A stretch of DNA of 12,926 nt, from the NCBI GenBank assembly GCA_022837205.1, contig JALHEL010000021.1:1-12926 (forward strand), written 5' to 3'. Source of the DNA: Leptolinea sp. GTDB lineage: Bacteria > Chloroflexota > Anaerolineae > Anaerolineales > Anaerolineaceae. Of this stretch, positions 1 through 7,007 are shown piece by piece. The notes below the pieces were generated by a model. It had not been told where the DNA came from, searched no databases, and saw nothing but the letters and a program-made list of their open reading frames with translations. The first letter of the stretch is position 1, and the number at the start of each line of letters is the position of its first letter. Both the position numbers and the translations under genes were made by a program.

Positions 1-198
1 GTCCCGTGAAAATCAAATCGTAGTGGACGGCATCCTCGCCAGCCTAAGGAATTCAACTGTAGGGGACGGCGTCCTCGATCGACGTCCCGTAAAAATCAAT
101 CGTGACGAATGGCGTCCTCGCCAGCCTAAGAAATCCAAATGTAGGGGACGGCGTCCCGTGAAAATCAATCGTGACGAATGGCGTCCTCGACGTCCCGT
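1..198 (-). repeat. Left array of degenerate modular hairpin repeats (open at the window edge)
   Basis: Seen directly: the heptamer GTCCCGT recurs at 1, 84, 153 and 192. The first three copies are each followed by a near-identical block (AAAATCAATCG, TGACGAATGG, CGTCCTCG), and the fourth is cut short. Two of the units carry an extra module of about 30 bases containing CCAGCCTAAG and GTAGGGGACGGC, so unit lengths are 83, 69 and 39 bases. Read on the minus strand, the units share the core ACGGGACG-TCG-GGACGCC-TCCCCTACA with the array at 357-720, so the two arrays are in opposite orientation. The array probably continues leftward outside the window. Short open frames inside it have no start context or family resemblance and are not genes. 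Confidence 0.85.
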
Positions 199-356
199 AA
201 AATTAGTATAAAAAATATCAATCCATAATAATAATGTCCACAAAATATTTTGTAATTGTTTTAGGAATGAATGTCCATTAGAGTATATTGATTTGGAATG
301 GTTTTGAAACGGTCATTTTGGATGGTAATAATTCCATTCATAAGTTTGTTTTGTAT
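199..356. other. AT-rich spacer between inverted repeat arrays; no gene seen
   Basis: About 158 bases of clearly AT-rich sequence separate the two oppositely oriented repeat arrays. It holds a perfect 14-base palindrome, ACAAAATATTTTGT, at 240-253 and several variants of the words GGAATG and CCATT. There is no convincing open frame, ribosome binding site or RNA gene. It could be a spacer left by repeat insertion, or part of a larger non-autonomous element whose ends are the two arrays. The sequence does not decide between these. Confidence 0.5.
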
Positions 357-720
357 GGATGAATATCGACGAATTTGGAAATATACATGAACGCTATGCG
401 TTCACGGGATGTCGGGGACGCCATCCCCTACATAGTCATATTTATTGTAAGAACGCCATCCCATACATATAGTTTATTCGAAGGATGAATATCGACGAAT
501 TTGGAAATATACATGAACGCTTTGCGTTCACGGGACGTCGGGGACGCCGTCCCCTACATGGTCATATTTATTGCAAGAACATCATCCCCTACATTGTTTT
601 ATATGAATGAGCATTGGTAAATAAGGCAATTTACATGAACGCTTCGCGTTCACGGGACGTCGGGGACGCCATCCCCTACATGATCATGTTTTTTGCGAAG
701 ATGCCATTCCACCACATAGT
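357..720 (+). repeat. Right array: three tandem hairpin-repeat units
   Basis: Three related units start near 357, 483 and 605, with spacings of 126 and 122 bases at the ACATGAACGC landmark (385, 511, 633). Each holds two potential hairpins. The first is TGAACGC-NNN-GCGTTCA, with loops TAT, TTT and TTC (388-404, 514-530, 636-652). The second is GGGGA-CGCC-TCCCC, followed by TACAT (414-428, 540-554, 662-676). A further degraded CCATCCC-TACATA half-copy follows about 30 bases later in each unit (near 454, 579, 703), and another word, GCCATCCTCTA, sits near 740. Stems are conserved while the first loop varies. No protein is encoded and no transposase is present. This is a REP/MITE-like dispersed repeat; the mobilising enzyme is unknown. 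Confidence 0.85.
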
Positions 721-784
721 CAATATACTCCGCGAGGGTGCCATCCTCTAAAAATCTTACAAACGCTGCCGGCAAATTATCGGG

Positions 785-790
785 TATACT
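785..790 (+). promoter_or_regulatory. Possible -10 box for the glycosyltransferase gene
   Basis: TATACT lies 27 bases upstream of the ATG at 818 and just outside the repeat array. No good -35 hexamer sits 16-18 bases further upstream, so this is only a weak promoter candidate. The ribosome binding site AAGGA is at 804-808, nine bases before the start codon. Confidence 0.3.
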
Positions 791-817
791 AATCAAAAAA
801 ATTAAGGATGGATTTGA

Positions 818-1501
818 ATGGATCTGACAGTGATCATGCCGGTATTTAACGAGGAGAAAACACTTCGCGAAATTATTTCCAAAGTCAAAGAAACGGGTCT
901 GGCAAATGAAATTTTGGTTGTGGATGACGGTTCAACGGACGGAACGAAGGAAATTCTCAAAGAATATCAGGATGATCCGGTGGTAAGGGTGATCACAAGT
1001 GAGAAAAACGAGGGGAAAGGCGCTGCCGTCCGAAAAGGGATTTTGAACGCCCGCTGCGAATATGCGATCATTCAGGATGCCGATTTAGAATACAACCCCA
1101 AGTTTTATCCGGTATTGATGCAGCCGATCAAAGACGGAATTGCGGATGTGGTTTATGGATCTCGTTTTTTAGGCTCCGCCCGTCGCCCGATTCTTTTCTG
1201 GAATATGGTAGCCAATAAGATTCTGACCTTTACGACAAATATCTTATATAACAATATTCTTTCAGATATGGAAACCGGTTATAAATTATTCAAGGTTTCT
1301 ATGGTACGTGAAATTCCGCTGCATGCGCATGGTTTTGATTTTGAACCCGAGTTTACTGCCAAGGTTCTGAAACGAAAATTTCGGATTTATGAGGTTCCGA
1401 TCGATTTTACACCGCGATATTACACCGAAGGCAAAAAAATCAAAGCCAAGGATGGTTTTGTCGCTTTATGGACATTGATTAAATATCGGTTCGTGGATTA
1501 A
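818..1501 (+). CDS. Family 2 glycosyltransferase (DPM1/DPG-synthase-like)
   Basis: A 227-residue GT-A fold glycosyltransferase. It likely transfers a sugar from a nucleotide sugar to a lipid or glycan acceptor at the inner face of the membrane; donor and acceptor cannot be read from the sequence. Visible motifs are the N-terminal VIMPVFNEE strand (5-13), the nucleotide-binding VVDDGSTDGT (34-43), the metal-binding DAD (87-89, in QDADLEYNP), YGSRF (113-117), METGYKLF (151-158) and FDFEPEF (173-179), all typical of the polyprenyl-phosphate mannosyl/glucosyl transferase subgroup. It has no C-terminal membrane helices, unlike longer DPM/GtrB-type relatives, and matches the short soluble form. The start is ATG behind AAGGA with a nine-base gap. 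It is the only plus-strand gene between the repeat arrays and the convergent recJ, whose stop lies 20 bases away, so it looks monocistronic. No clear terminator is visible in that 20-base gap. Confidence 0.85.
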   Translation: MDLTVIMPVFNEEKTLREIISKVKETGLANEILVVDDGSTDGTKEILKEYQDDPVVRVITSEKNEGKGAAVRKGILNARCEYAIIQDADLEYNPKFYPVLMQPIKDGIADVVYGSRFLGSARRPILFWNMVANKILTFTTNILYNNILSDMETGYKLFKVSMVREIPLHAHGFDFEPEFTAKVLKRKFRIYEVPIDFTPRYYTEGKKIKAKDGFVALWTLIKYRFVD

Positions 1502-1521
1502 TCGGAGCGGATTTCACGATT

Positions 1522-3216
1522 TCAATTCGAAACCGCGGAACGGAAATCAACCAGATTGAGTTGAAGGGTTTGCTGATCCTTCCAGGTATTTTTTTCAAAA
1601 GTTCCTAAGACATCGATCCGTTCCGGCAAATCATTTCGGCGCCAACCCTGCCGAAATGCGACGGCGTCGACGGTAATTTGGTCTTCGGATATAAGCTTCA
1701 ACCGCAGATGACTTAAGTCATTCCCGATAATCCGGGAAGATGCGACTTTCAGATTTCGGATCAAAAAGAGCGGTTCCGGATTGTCCATCCCAAACGGTTC
1801 CATTTCTGCGATTTGTTCCAATACGTTTTCTTTCAGATAATCCAACGGAATTTCCATATCGACTTGTTTGACGGGCTTCAACGGTTGGTCTTGCAGACGT
1901 TGTGTCGCGATCGTTGTCATCTTATCGACAAACATTGACCAGTTGTCTTTTTTAATCGTCAGTCCGGCAGCCATGGCATGACCGCCGTGCTTTACCATTA
2001 AGTCCGCGCATTGATCGAGCGCATCGGTAATATGGAATTCCAGAATGCTGCGGCAAGACGCATGAATTTCATCGCCGTTAATCGAGCCGACGATAGCCGG
2101 ACGATAGAAATGTTCCGCCAGCCTTGAGGCTGCCAATCCGACAACCCCGCGGTTGAATTCTTCTTTTGCGGAGAAAATCAGAATGGGCACCCGCGCGGGA
2201 TTAATTTCTTCCAACACTTGTCGTTGAGTCAGTTTGGTTAATTCCTGCCGTTGGCGGTTTTGATCATTCAACTCGATGGCGAATCTGCGCGCTTCGTTGA
2301 GTGTCCGACTCATTAATAGATCAAAAGCCAGTTTGGCCGTTTCCAACCGGCCGGCGGCGTTCAGGCGCGGGCCAAATGAGAATCCGATCGTCGAAGCTTT
2401 GATATCCGCCATTCGGATACCCGAGACTTCCGCTAAAGCTCGGATGCAGGGACGCGACGAAACCCGCAACTTTTGCAGTCCGCTTTTGACCAGACTGCGA
2501 TTTTCGCCGGTCAGTGAAACCATATCCGCAACCGTCCCGACAGCCACAAAATCCTCCCAATCTTCGGCCGCGATCCCTGCGACCGGGCGGGCTGTTAATA
2601 ATGCTTCCGCTAATTTATACGCCAATCCGACACCTGCCAAGTTTTTGTCCGGATAAGAATCGGAAGGCTTTTTGGGGCAAATAACCGCCGCCGCTTCGGG
2701 AATGGTGTCGCCCGGTTCATGATGATCCGTGATAATCAATTCCATTCCGAGCGAACGGGCAAAAAGCGCTTCTTCGGGCGAGCGAATGCCGCAGTCGACA
2801 GTAATGGTCAGTGCAATGCCTTCTTCATGTAAGGTATGCAGCGCCTCTTTATTAACGCCGTATCCTTCCTCGAATCGATTGGGGATGTAACCGCGAACTT
2901 CCGCTCCCAGAGCGGTTAAAACCTGGATCAGCAGGGCGGATGCCGTCACACCATCCACGTCATAGTCGCCGTAAACTGCTATTTTCATACGGCTATCGAT
3001 TGCCTGAAGGATGGTTTTTACGGCAAGATTCATTTGATCCAGCAGGAACGGATCATAAAGTGAACCCTGCCTGCGTAAGTAGCTGTTTGCTCCGACGGAA
3101 TCTCTGATACCGCGATTATAGAGCAAACGTTGTTGGACGCGCGGGAAAGATGCAAGTTGCTCAAGCACATCCAAGGGGATTTTTGAGGGTAATTTCCATT
3201 CAAAAAGCGGTTCCAA
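1522..3216 (-). CDS. recJ: Single-stranded-DNA-specific exonuclease RecJ
   Basis: A 564-residue DHH-family 5'-3' exonuclease that degrades single-stranded DNA during recombinational and mismatch repair. Domains in order: a DHH catalytic domain with VYGDYDVDG (81-89), VDCGI (140-144) and TDHH (163-166), then LAGVGLAYKL (193-202) and VGTVADMV (226-233); FGPRLNAAGR (281-290); a DHHA1 domain with RGVVGLAASRL (356-366) and GGHAMAAG (411-418); and an OB-like C-terminal domain with MEPFGMDNPEP (472-482). All metal-ligand motifs are intact and the length matches the family. The chosen start is TTG at 3216 because GGGAGG stands nine bases upstream. An in-frame ATG at 3291 would overlap alr by 52 bases and add 25 residues unlike RecJ. 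The gap from the alr stop is only 23 bases, so the two are probably cotranscribed. It converges on the glycosyltransferase gene. Confidence 0.93.
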   Translation of the reverse strand: MEPLFEWKLPSKIPLDVLEQLASFPRVQQRLLYNRGIRDSVGANSYLRRQGSLYDPFLLDQMNLAVKTILQAIDSRMKIAVYGDYDVDGVTASALLIQVLTALGAEVRGYIPNRFEEGYGVNKEALHTLHEEGIALTITVDCGIRSPEEALFARSLGMELIITDHHEPGDTIPEAAAVICPKKPSDSYPDKNLAGVGLAYKLAEALLTARPVAGIAAEDWEDFVAVGTVADMVSLTGENRSLVKSGLQKLRVSSRPCIRALAEVSGIRMADIKASTIGFSFGPRLNAAGRLETAKLAFDLLMSRTLNEARRFAIELNDQNRQRQELTKLTQRQVLEEINPARVPILIFSAKEEFNRGVVGLAASRLAEHFYRPAIVGSINGDEIHASCRSILEFHITDALDQCADLMVKHGGHAMAAGLTIKKDNWSMFVDKMTTIATQRLQDQPLKPVKQVDMEIPLDYLKENVLEQIAEMEPFGMDNPEPLFLIRNLKVASSRIIGNDLSHLRLKLISEDQITVDAVAFRQGWRRNDLPERIDVLGTFEKNTWKDQQTLQLNLVDFRSAVSN

Positions 3217-3225
3217 AAAAGTTTT

Positions 3226-3231
3226 CCTCCC
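3226..3231 (-). promoter_or_regulatory. Ribosome binding site deciding the recJ TTG start
   Basis: On the minus strand GGGAGG is followed by nine bases and then TTG GAA CCG, the proposed first codons of recJ. No comparable site stands before the upstream in-frame ATG. The site lies in the 23-base gap after the alr stop codon. Confidence 0.75.
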
Positions 3232-3239
3232 GAAAGGGA

Positions 3240-4370
3240 TTAAGAGAGTTCCGGCGTGTAAAGACGGGTAACCCGCTCGGCGATACCGCAAACCACATCA
3301 TAATTAATCGTATGCCAGCGAGCTCCCAACTCTTCCGCACTGATCCGGTCATCACCCTGCGAACCGAGGATGACCGCTTCGTCGCCGGTCACGGCGTCGG
3401 GCACTTCATTGAGGTCGATCATACATTGGTCCATGCAAACCGTTCCCAAAACCGGAACCCGTCGACCGTGAACCAATACCCTGTTTTCCAAGATTCGTCC
3501 GAATCCGTCCGCGTATCCGACCGGAATAACGCCGATGCGGGAGTTATCTTTTTGTGTTTTATAGCGTCCGCAGTAGCTGATTTCCTGTCCGGCCGGTACA
3601 GTTTTGACGGATGTAATGCCGGCTTTCCAGGATAAAGCCGGTTGAAAGTCGGGTGAAAGTCTGGCGGAGTCCGAAGGGTCCAAGCCATAGATCGCAATTC
3701 CGCCCCTTACCATATCATATTTGCAGATTTCCGGATGAAAGACGGCTCCCGCCGAATTTGCCAAATGGACGATGCGGGGCCGCAACCCGGCTTTTTCGGC
3801 TTCGCGTATCAGCCGGTCGAAACGGCTGAATTGGAGGCCGGTGGCGTCGTCTTCCAGCATATCGGCTTTTGAGAAATGGGAATACAGCCCTTCGACATCA
3901 AAAACAGCGGAGGAAGCGGCGCTTTGGAGAAAACGAAGCCCGTCTTCAGCCTGCTCACCCAACCGTCCCATACCGACATCCACTTTGACGTGAACGGGTA
4001 ACTTTTTCCATGTCCCGCGCAGCGCTTCTTCATATTGTTTCATTTGTTCGTAGCTGAAAAGGGTTGCGCGGATACTTTCCCGAGCCGCTTCTTCGATATC
4101 TTTCGGATGAATATATCCGAGAACCAGAATGGGCGTGGTAATTCCCGCTTGTCGCAATTCCTGTGCTTCGCCGAAACGAGCGACAGCCACGAACGGACAA
4201 CCGGCCGCGATAGCCGCCTTTCCGACAGGGATCATCCCATGCCCGTACGCATTGGCTTTGATAATCGCCATCACCGGTTTCCCGGCGATCAGCGCAATGG
4301 TTTGAATGTTATGCCGAATTGCATTCAGATCGATTTCAACCCATGTATCGTATCTTTTTTCCATATTCAT
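3240..4370 (-). CDS. alr: Alanine racemase
   Basis: A 376-residue PLP enzyme that interconverts L- and D-alanine for peptidoglycan. The fold-type III barrel comes first, with the PLP-lysine motif KANAYGHG (K38), then HVKVDVGMGRLG (127-138), SHFSKAD (164-170), HLANSAG (202-208) and YDMVRGGIAIYG (218-229). The C-terminal domain carries the catalytic tyrosine in ISYCGRY (Y266), IPVGYADGF (282-290) and CMDQCMIDL (312-320). The loop is usually SYG-, so the cysteine next to the catalytic tyrosine is unusual but need not impair activity. Two starts are possible: ATG at 4370, or ATG at 4364, which is better spaced (six bases) from GGGAAAG. They differ by two residues. recJ follows 23 bases later. The gene is divergent from the dipeptidase gene, with 361 bases between them. 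Confidence 0.95.
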   Translation of the reverse strand: MNMEKRYDTWVEIDLNAIRHNIQTIALIAGKPVMAIIKANAYGHGMIPVGKAAIAAGCPFVAVARFGEAQELRQAGITTPILVLGYIHPKDIEEAARESIRATLFSYEQMKQYEEALRGTWKKLPVHVKVDVGMGRLGEQAEDGLRFLQSAASSAVFDVEGLYSHFSKADMLEDDATGLQFSRFDRLIREAEKAGLRPRIVHLANSAGAVFHPEICKYDMVRGGIAIYGLDPSDSARLSPDFQPALSWKAGITSVKTVPAGQEISYCGRYKTQKDNSRIGVIPVGYADGFGRILENRVLVHGRRVPVLGTVCMDQCMIDLNEVPDAVTGDEAVILGSQGDDRISAEELGARWHTINYDVVCGIAERVTRLYTPELS

Positions 4371-4731
4371 CTTTCCCGATTCAATAAAACTTTTTGCAAC
4401 ACTCCGATTCGGATTCGCAGATACCCGTCCGGAACGGAATGTTCAAAGAAGATAAAAAATTGTGCCGGAATGGAGATTTCAAATTCTCAGAGAAAGGAAT
4501 GAATCGATTTTCTTCAAAATAATCCATATTTTGATTTTACCATTGCGTCGGGGATTCGGAAAAAACCGGCAGGGAGCAATTCCGACGATGAAACAGTAGT
4601 CCTTTTTTTTGTGGGGTAACGAATGAAATTTGTCAACGTTTGAGAAACATCCCATCAAACGACGTCGGAATCAACCCTTTCATCTGAAATTCTATTTATA
4701 ATTTCTATATTACACCTACAAGGAGACAGAG
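4371..4731. other. Divergent intergenic region between alr and the dipeptidase gene
   Basis: This 361-base gap should hold promoters for both divergent genes. Toward the dipeptidase gene there is a TATAAT at 4697-4702 with no good -35 partner, followed by the ribosome binding site AAGGAG at 4720-4725. Toward alr, the minus strand has TGGTAAAAT (extended -10 form) with TAAAAT at 4534-4539 and only a weak TTCCGA about 16 bases upstream. A run of eight T stands near 4602-4610 without a stem before it. I see no open frame with gene-like features, no RNA gene and no riboswitch. Confidence 0.5.
4697..4702 (+). promoter_or_regulatory. Candidate -10 box of the dipeptidase gene
   Basis: TATAAT lies 29 bases before the ATG at 4732, giving a predicted leader of about 23 bases that includes AAGGAG. 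The sequence 16-18 bases further upstream (around ACCCTTT) does not match the -35 consensus, so an activator or weak basal use is possible. Confidence 0.4.
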
Positions 4732-6126
4732 ATGAAAGAGCAGATTCGGGCTAAGTTCGAAGCATATTGGGATGAAATGATGGCGGATCTGGCGGCATTG
4801 GTTGCCGTCAACAGCGTTCGCGGGGAGGAAACGACGGAATTTCCTTTTGGCAAAGAACCCGCCCGGGCATTATCGATTGCCCTTCGACAAGGCGAACGAA
4901 TGGGATTTGCGGTGGAAAATGTCGATAATTATGCCGGGACGATTGATCTGGGCGATGCGGAGGAAATGATCGGAGTGATGGCTCATCTGGATATTGTTCC
5001 AGCCGGTGACGGTTGGACGGATGACCCCTTTACGCTGACATTCAAAAATGACCGAATCTACGGAAGAGGTGTTGTGGATGATAAAGGACCGGTTATCGCC
5101 GCTCTTTACGGAATGCGGATTATCAGAGATTTGAATTTGCCGCTTAAGAAAAAAATCCGATTGATTGTCGGGACAAACGAAGAACAGGGTTCCGGCTGTA
5201 TGAAATATTATGCGCAGCACCGGCCCGTCCCCTCTTGCGGGTTTACACCGGATGCGGATTATCCGTTGATTCACGGTGAAAAGGGAAACTTCTGGACATG
5301 GCTGTCTTTTCCGGCGGAAGAGACTCCTATTTTGGAAATCAGCGGCGGAAATGCCTTTAATATTGTTCCGGCGGAATGCGTTGTTCTTCTGGATGGTTCG
5401 CAAGTCTCTGCGGACGAATTAAAAAAATCCATACGAACGGAAGATACCGAAGGGTACGAGCCTCAGTTTATGCATGATGCAAAAGGAAATATCAAAATGG
5501 TTGTCCGCGGACACGCCGCTCACGGCAGTACGCCGGAGAAAGGGGTTAACGCGATTGTCTCCGCAGCTAAAATCCTGTGCAATGCTTTCGGAGAGAGGGC
5601 CGGCAAAATGATGCATTTTATAGCCGAATCGATCGGCAGAGAAACGGACGGCGCTTCATTGGGATTAAAGGTGTCCGATGATGTATCCGGGAGTTTGAGC
5701 CTGAATCTCGGCAGAATCATCTATTCCACTGAACAACACCGGCTGGCGATTGATATCCGCTATCCGGTCAAACTCAGTTTGGCGGAAATGGATGCCAATT
5801 ATCGGAAAATGGCGGAAGCCTTCGGTTTAACCTATGAGGTAACCGAAGCGGCGGAGCCGCATTATGTTCCGAAGGACAGTCCGGTAGTGCAAAAATTATT
5901 GGCGGTTTATCGTCAGGTAACCGGCGATCAGACAGCGGATGCTTTTACGATCGGCGGCGGGACTTATGCGAAAGCACTCGGAAAGAATTTTGTCGCATTC
6001 GGGCCGGAATTCCCCGGTTCGGAACCGATGAATGTCCATGATGCCGATGAGCATATTCTCAAGGAATTATTCTTGGATCATTGTGTCGTCTGTACACTCG
6101 GTATGGCGGCGCTTGCCGGAGAATAA
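4732..6126 (+). CDS. PepV-like M20 family dipeptidase
   Basis: A 464-residue dinuclear zinc aminopeptidase of the M20/PepV (Sapep) group, expected to cleave dipeptides with a free amino end in the cytoplasm. Metal and catalytic motifs are complete: MAHLDIVP (83-90, first His and the following Asp), GRGVVDDKGP (111-120), the Glu pair of GTNEEQGSG (147-155), FTPDADYP (171-178) and the late histidine in MNVHDADEH (H436). The lid domain contains GHAAHGSTPEKG, whose His belongs to the substrate-binding site in this family. Length agrees with PepV (about 470). The ATG has AAGGAG six bases upstream. No signal peptide is present. The gene stands alone: it is divergent from alr and convergent with the ABC operon, and ends just before a hairpin terminator. 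Carnosinase-like or other M20 specificities cannot be excluded. Confidence 0.9.
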   Translation: MKEQIRAKFEAYWDEMMADLAALVAVNSVRGEETTEFPFGKEPARALSIALRQGERMGFAVENVDNYAGTIDLGDAEEMIGVMAHLDIVPAGDGWTDDPFTLTFKNDRIYGRGVVDDKGPVIAALYGMRIIRDLNLPLKKKIRLIVGTNEEQGSGCMKYYAQHRPVPSCGFTPDADYPLIHGEKGNFWTWLSFPAEETPILEISGGNAFNIVPAECVVLLDGSQVSADELKKSIRTEDTEGYEPQFMHDAKGNIKMVVRGHAAHGSTPEKGVNAIVSAAKILCNAFGERAGKMMHFIAESIGRETDGASLGLKVSDDVSGSLSLNLGRIIYSTEQHRLAIDIRYPVKLSLAEMDANYRKMAEAFGLTYEVTEAAEPHYVPKDSPVVQKLLAVYRQVTGDQTADAFTIGGGTYAKALGKNFVAFGPEFPGSEPMNVHDADEHILKELFLDHCVVCTLGMAALAGE

Positions 6127-6152
6127 AAGGAAATCGGATTTTTCATTAAGAA

Positions 6153-6187
6153 ACGAGCCTTGCGGAATTTCTTTTCACAAGGCTCGT
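6153..6187 (+). terminator. Hairpin terminator after the dipeptidase gene
   Basis: ACGAGCCTTG (6153-6162) and CAAGGCTCGT (6178-6187) form a perfect 10-base-pair stem with a 15-base loop, 26 bases after the stop codon. CTGATTTTTC follows. The reverse strand also has a T-containing tail, so it may serve the convergent permease gene too. Confidence 0.75.
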
Positions 6188-6189
6188 CT

Positions 6190-6211
6190 GATTTTTCTTG
6201 AAAGAAAAATC
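6190..6211. terminator. AT-rich palindrome abutting the last gene of the ABC operon
   Basis: GATTTTTCTT and AAGAAAAATC are perfect inverted arms separated by two bases, ending one base before the permease stop codon at 6212-6214. It is AT-rich and would be weak alone. Together with the stem at 6153-6187 it forms a compact termination zone between two convergent genes. Confidence 0.45.
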
Positions 6212-7003
6212 TTAACCGATGACACTCCGATCGAGTTCCTTCCAATACAACGCTTTTCTTTCGATATATTCGGAAATCAGATAGAACAAGAGACCCATCA
6301 CACTCAATAAAATCACCGCATTCAGGATCATCTTGATATCATAAGTCTCGCTGCCGAGGGTCAATAAATATCCCAAGCCGGCTTTAGCGCCGATCATCTC
6401 TCCGATCACGGCGCCGGTCATGGCTTGAGTCAAAGCCAGTTTCACTCCGGAGAGCAGCATCTCCATGGAGTAAGGAAGCTCAATATGTCGAAAAACCTGC
6501 CAGCGGTTGGCTTTCAGCACCTTCATCAGATCATAGGCGTTTTTGTCGATGGAACGGATGGCGGTCACTTCATTTATCATGATCGGAAAAGAAACAACCA
6601 GGATCACCAACGCCGCTTTGGACTCGATGCCCAATCCCATCCAAAGGATGAATAAAGGTGCCAGTGATATTTTCGGGGCGGTTTGCACGATGATCACAAA
6701 CGGCATCACCATCTTTTCAATGAGCTTCACTTTTGCCATAATGTATCCCAGCACCAAACCGATCGCGGCTCCGATTACCGATCCGACTAAAATTTCTTTT
6801 AAGGTAACAGCGATATGTTTCCATACTCCTCCCGAGGTGAACAGGGTGATCAGAGAAACGAACAGATCGTAAGGTTTGGGCAGCAGATAATTCGGCACAT
6901 TGAATATCCTGACGTACAGTTCCCAGATGATCAGAACGATCGGGAGAACCGCCAAAGGAAGGATGACTTTCCGATGTTTGCGATAAAACATGCCCGCTCT
7001 CAT
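6212..7003 (-). CDS. ABC transporter permease, NitT/TauT type (second permease of the operon)
   Basis: A 263-residue inner-membrane permease of the SsuC/TauC/ThiX-like family. About six hydrophobic segments are visible, starting at about 13-32. The cytoplasmic coupling loop has NAYDLMKVLKANRWQVFRHI (155-174) followed by ELPYSMEMLLSGVK (175-188), which contacts the ATPase. PFVIIVQTAPKISLAPLF (101-118) and GEMIGAKAGLGYLL (201-214) are family hallmarks. It is clearly paralogous to the operon's other permease (shared QTAPKI, LMKVLKA-W-VF and KALYW words), suggesting that the two form a heterodimeric channel. The start is ATG at 7003, four bases after the stop of the binding-protein gene, with no good ribosome binding site, so translational coupling is likely. 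An internal ATG (residue 5) is an alternative. It is the last gene of the operon. Confidence 0.9.
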   Translation of the reverse strand: MRAGMFYRKHRKVILPLAVLPIVLIIWELYVRIFNVPNYLLPKPYDLFVSLITLFTSGGVWKHIAVTLKEILVGSVIGAAIGLVLGYIMAKVKLIEKMVMPFVIIVQTAPKISLAPLFILWMGLGIESKAALVILVVSFPIMINEVTAIRSIDKNAYDLMKVLKANRWQVFRHIELPYSMEMLLSGVKLALTQAMTGAVIGEMIGAKAGLGYLLTLGSETYDIKMILNAVILLSVMGLLFYLISEYIERKALYWKELDRSVIG

Positions 7004-7007
7004 TTGA

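Noticed and set aside
13..243. Open frames on both strands through the left repeat array (RRPVKINRDEW and SSRLIFTGRR words)
   Set aside because: They are read-through of the DNA repeat, with no ribosome binding site and no family resemblance.
1..720. CRISPR-like alternation of repeats and spacers
   Set aside because: The repeats are long, variable and hairpin-rich, the intervening sequences are themselves related between units, spacing is about 120 bases, and no cas genes are present.
4579..4671. Inverted words ATTCCGACG and CGTCGGAAT about 75 bases apart in the alr/dipeptidase gap
   Set aside because: A 9-base match in a gap this long is fairly likely by chance and no promoter element lines up with it.
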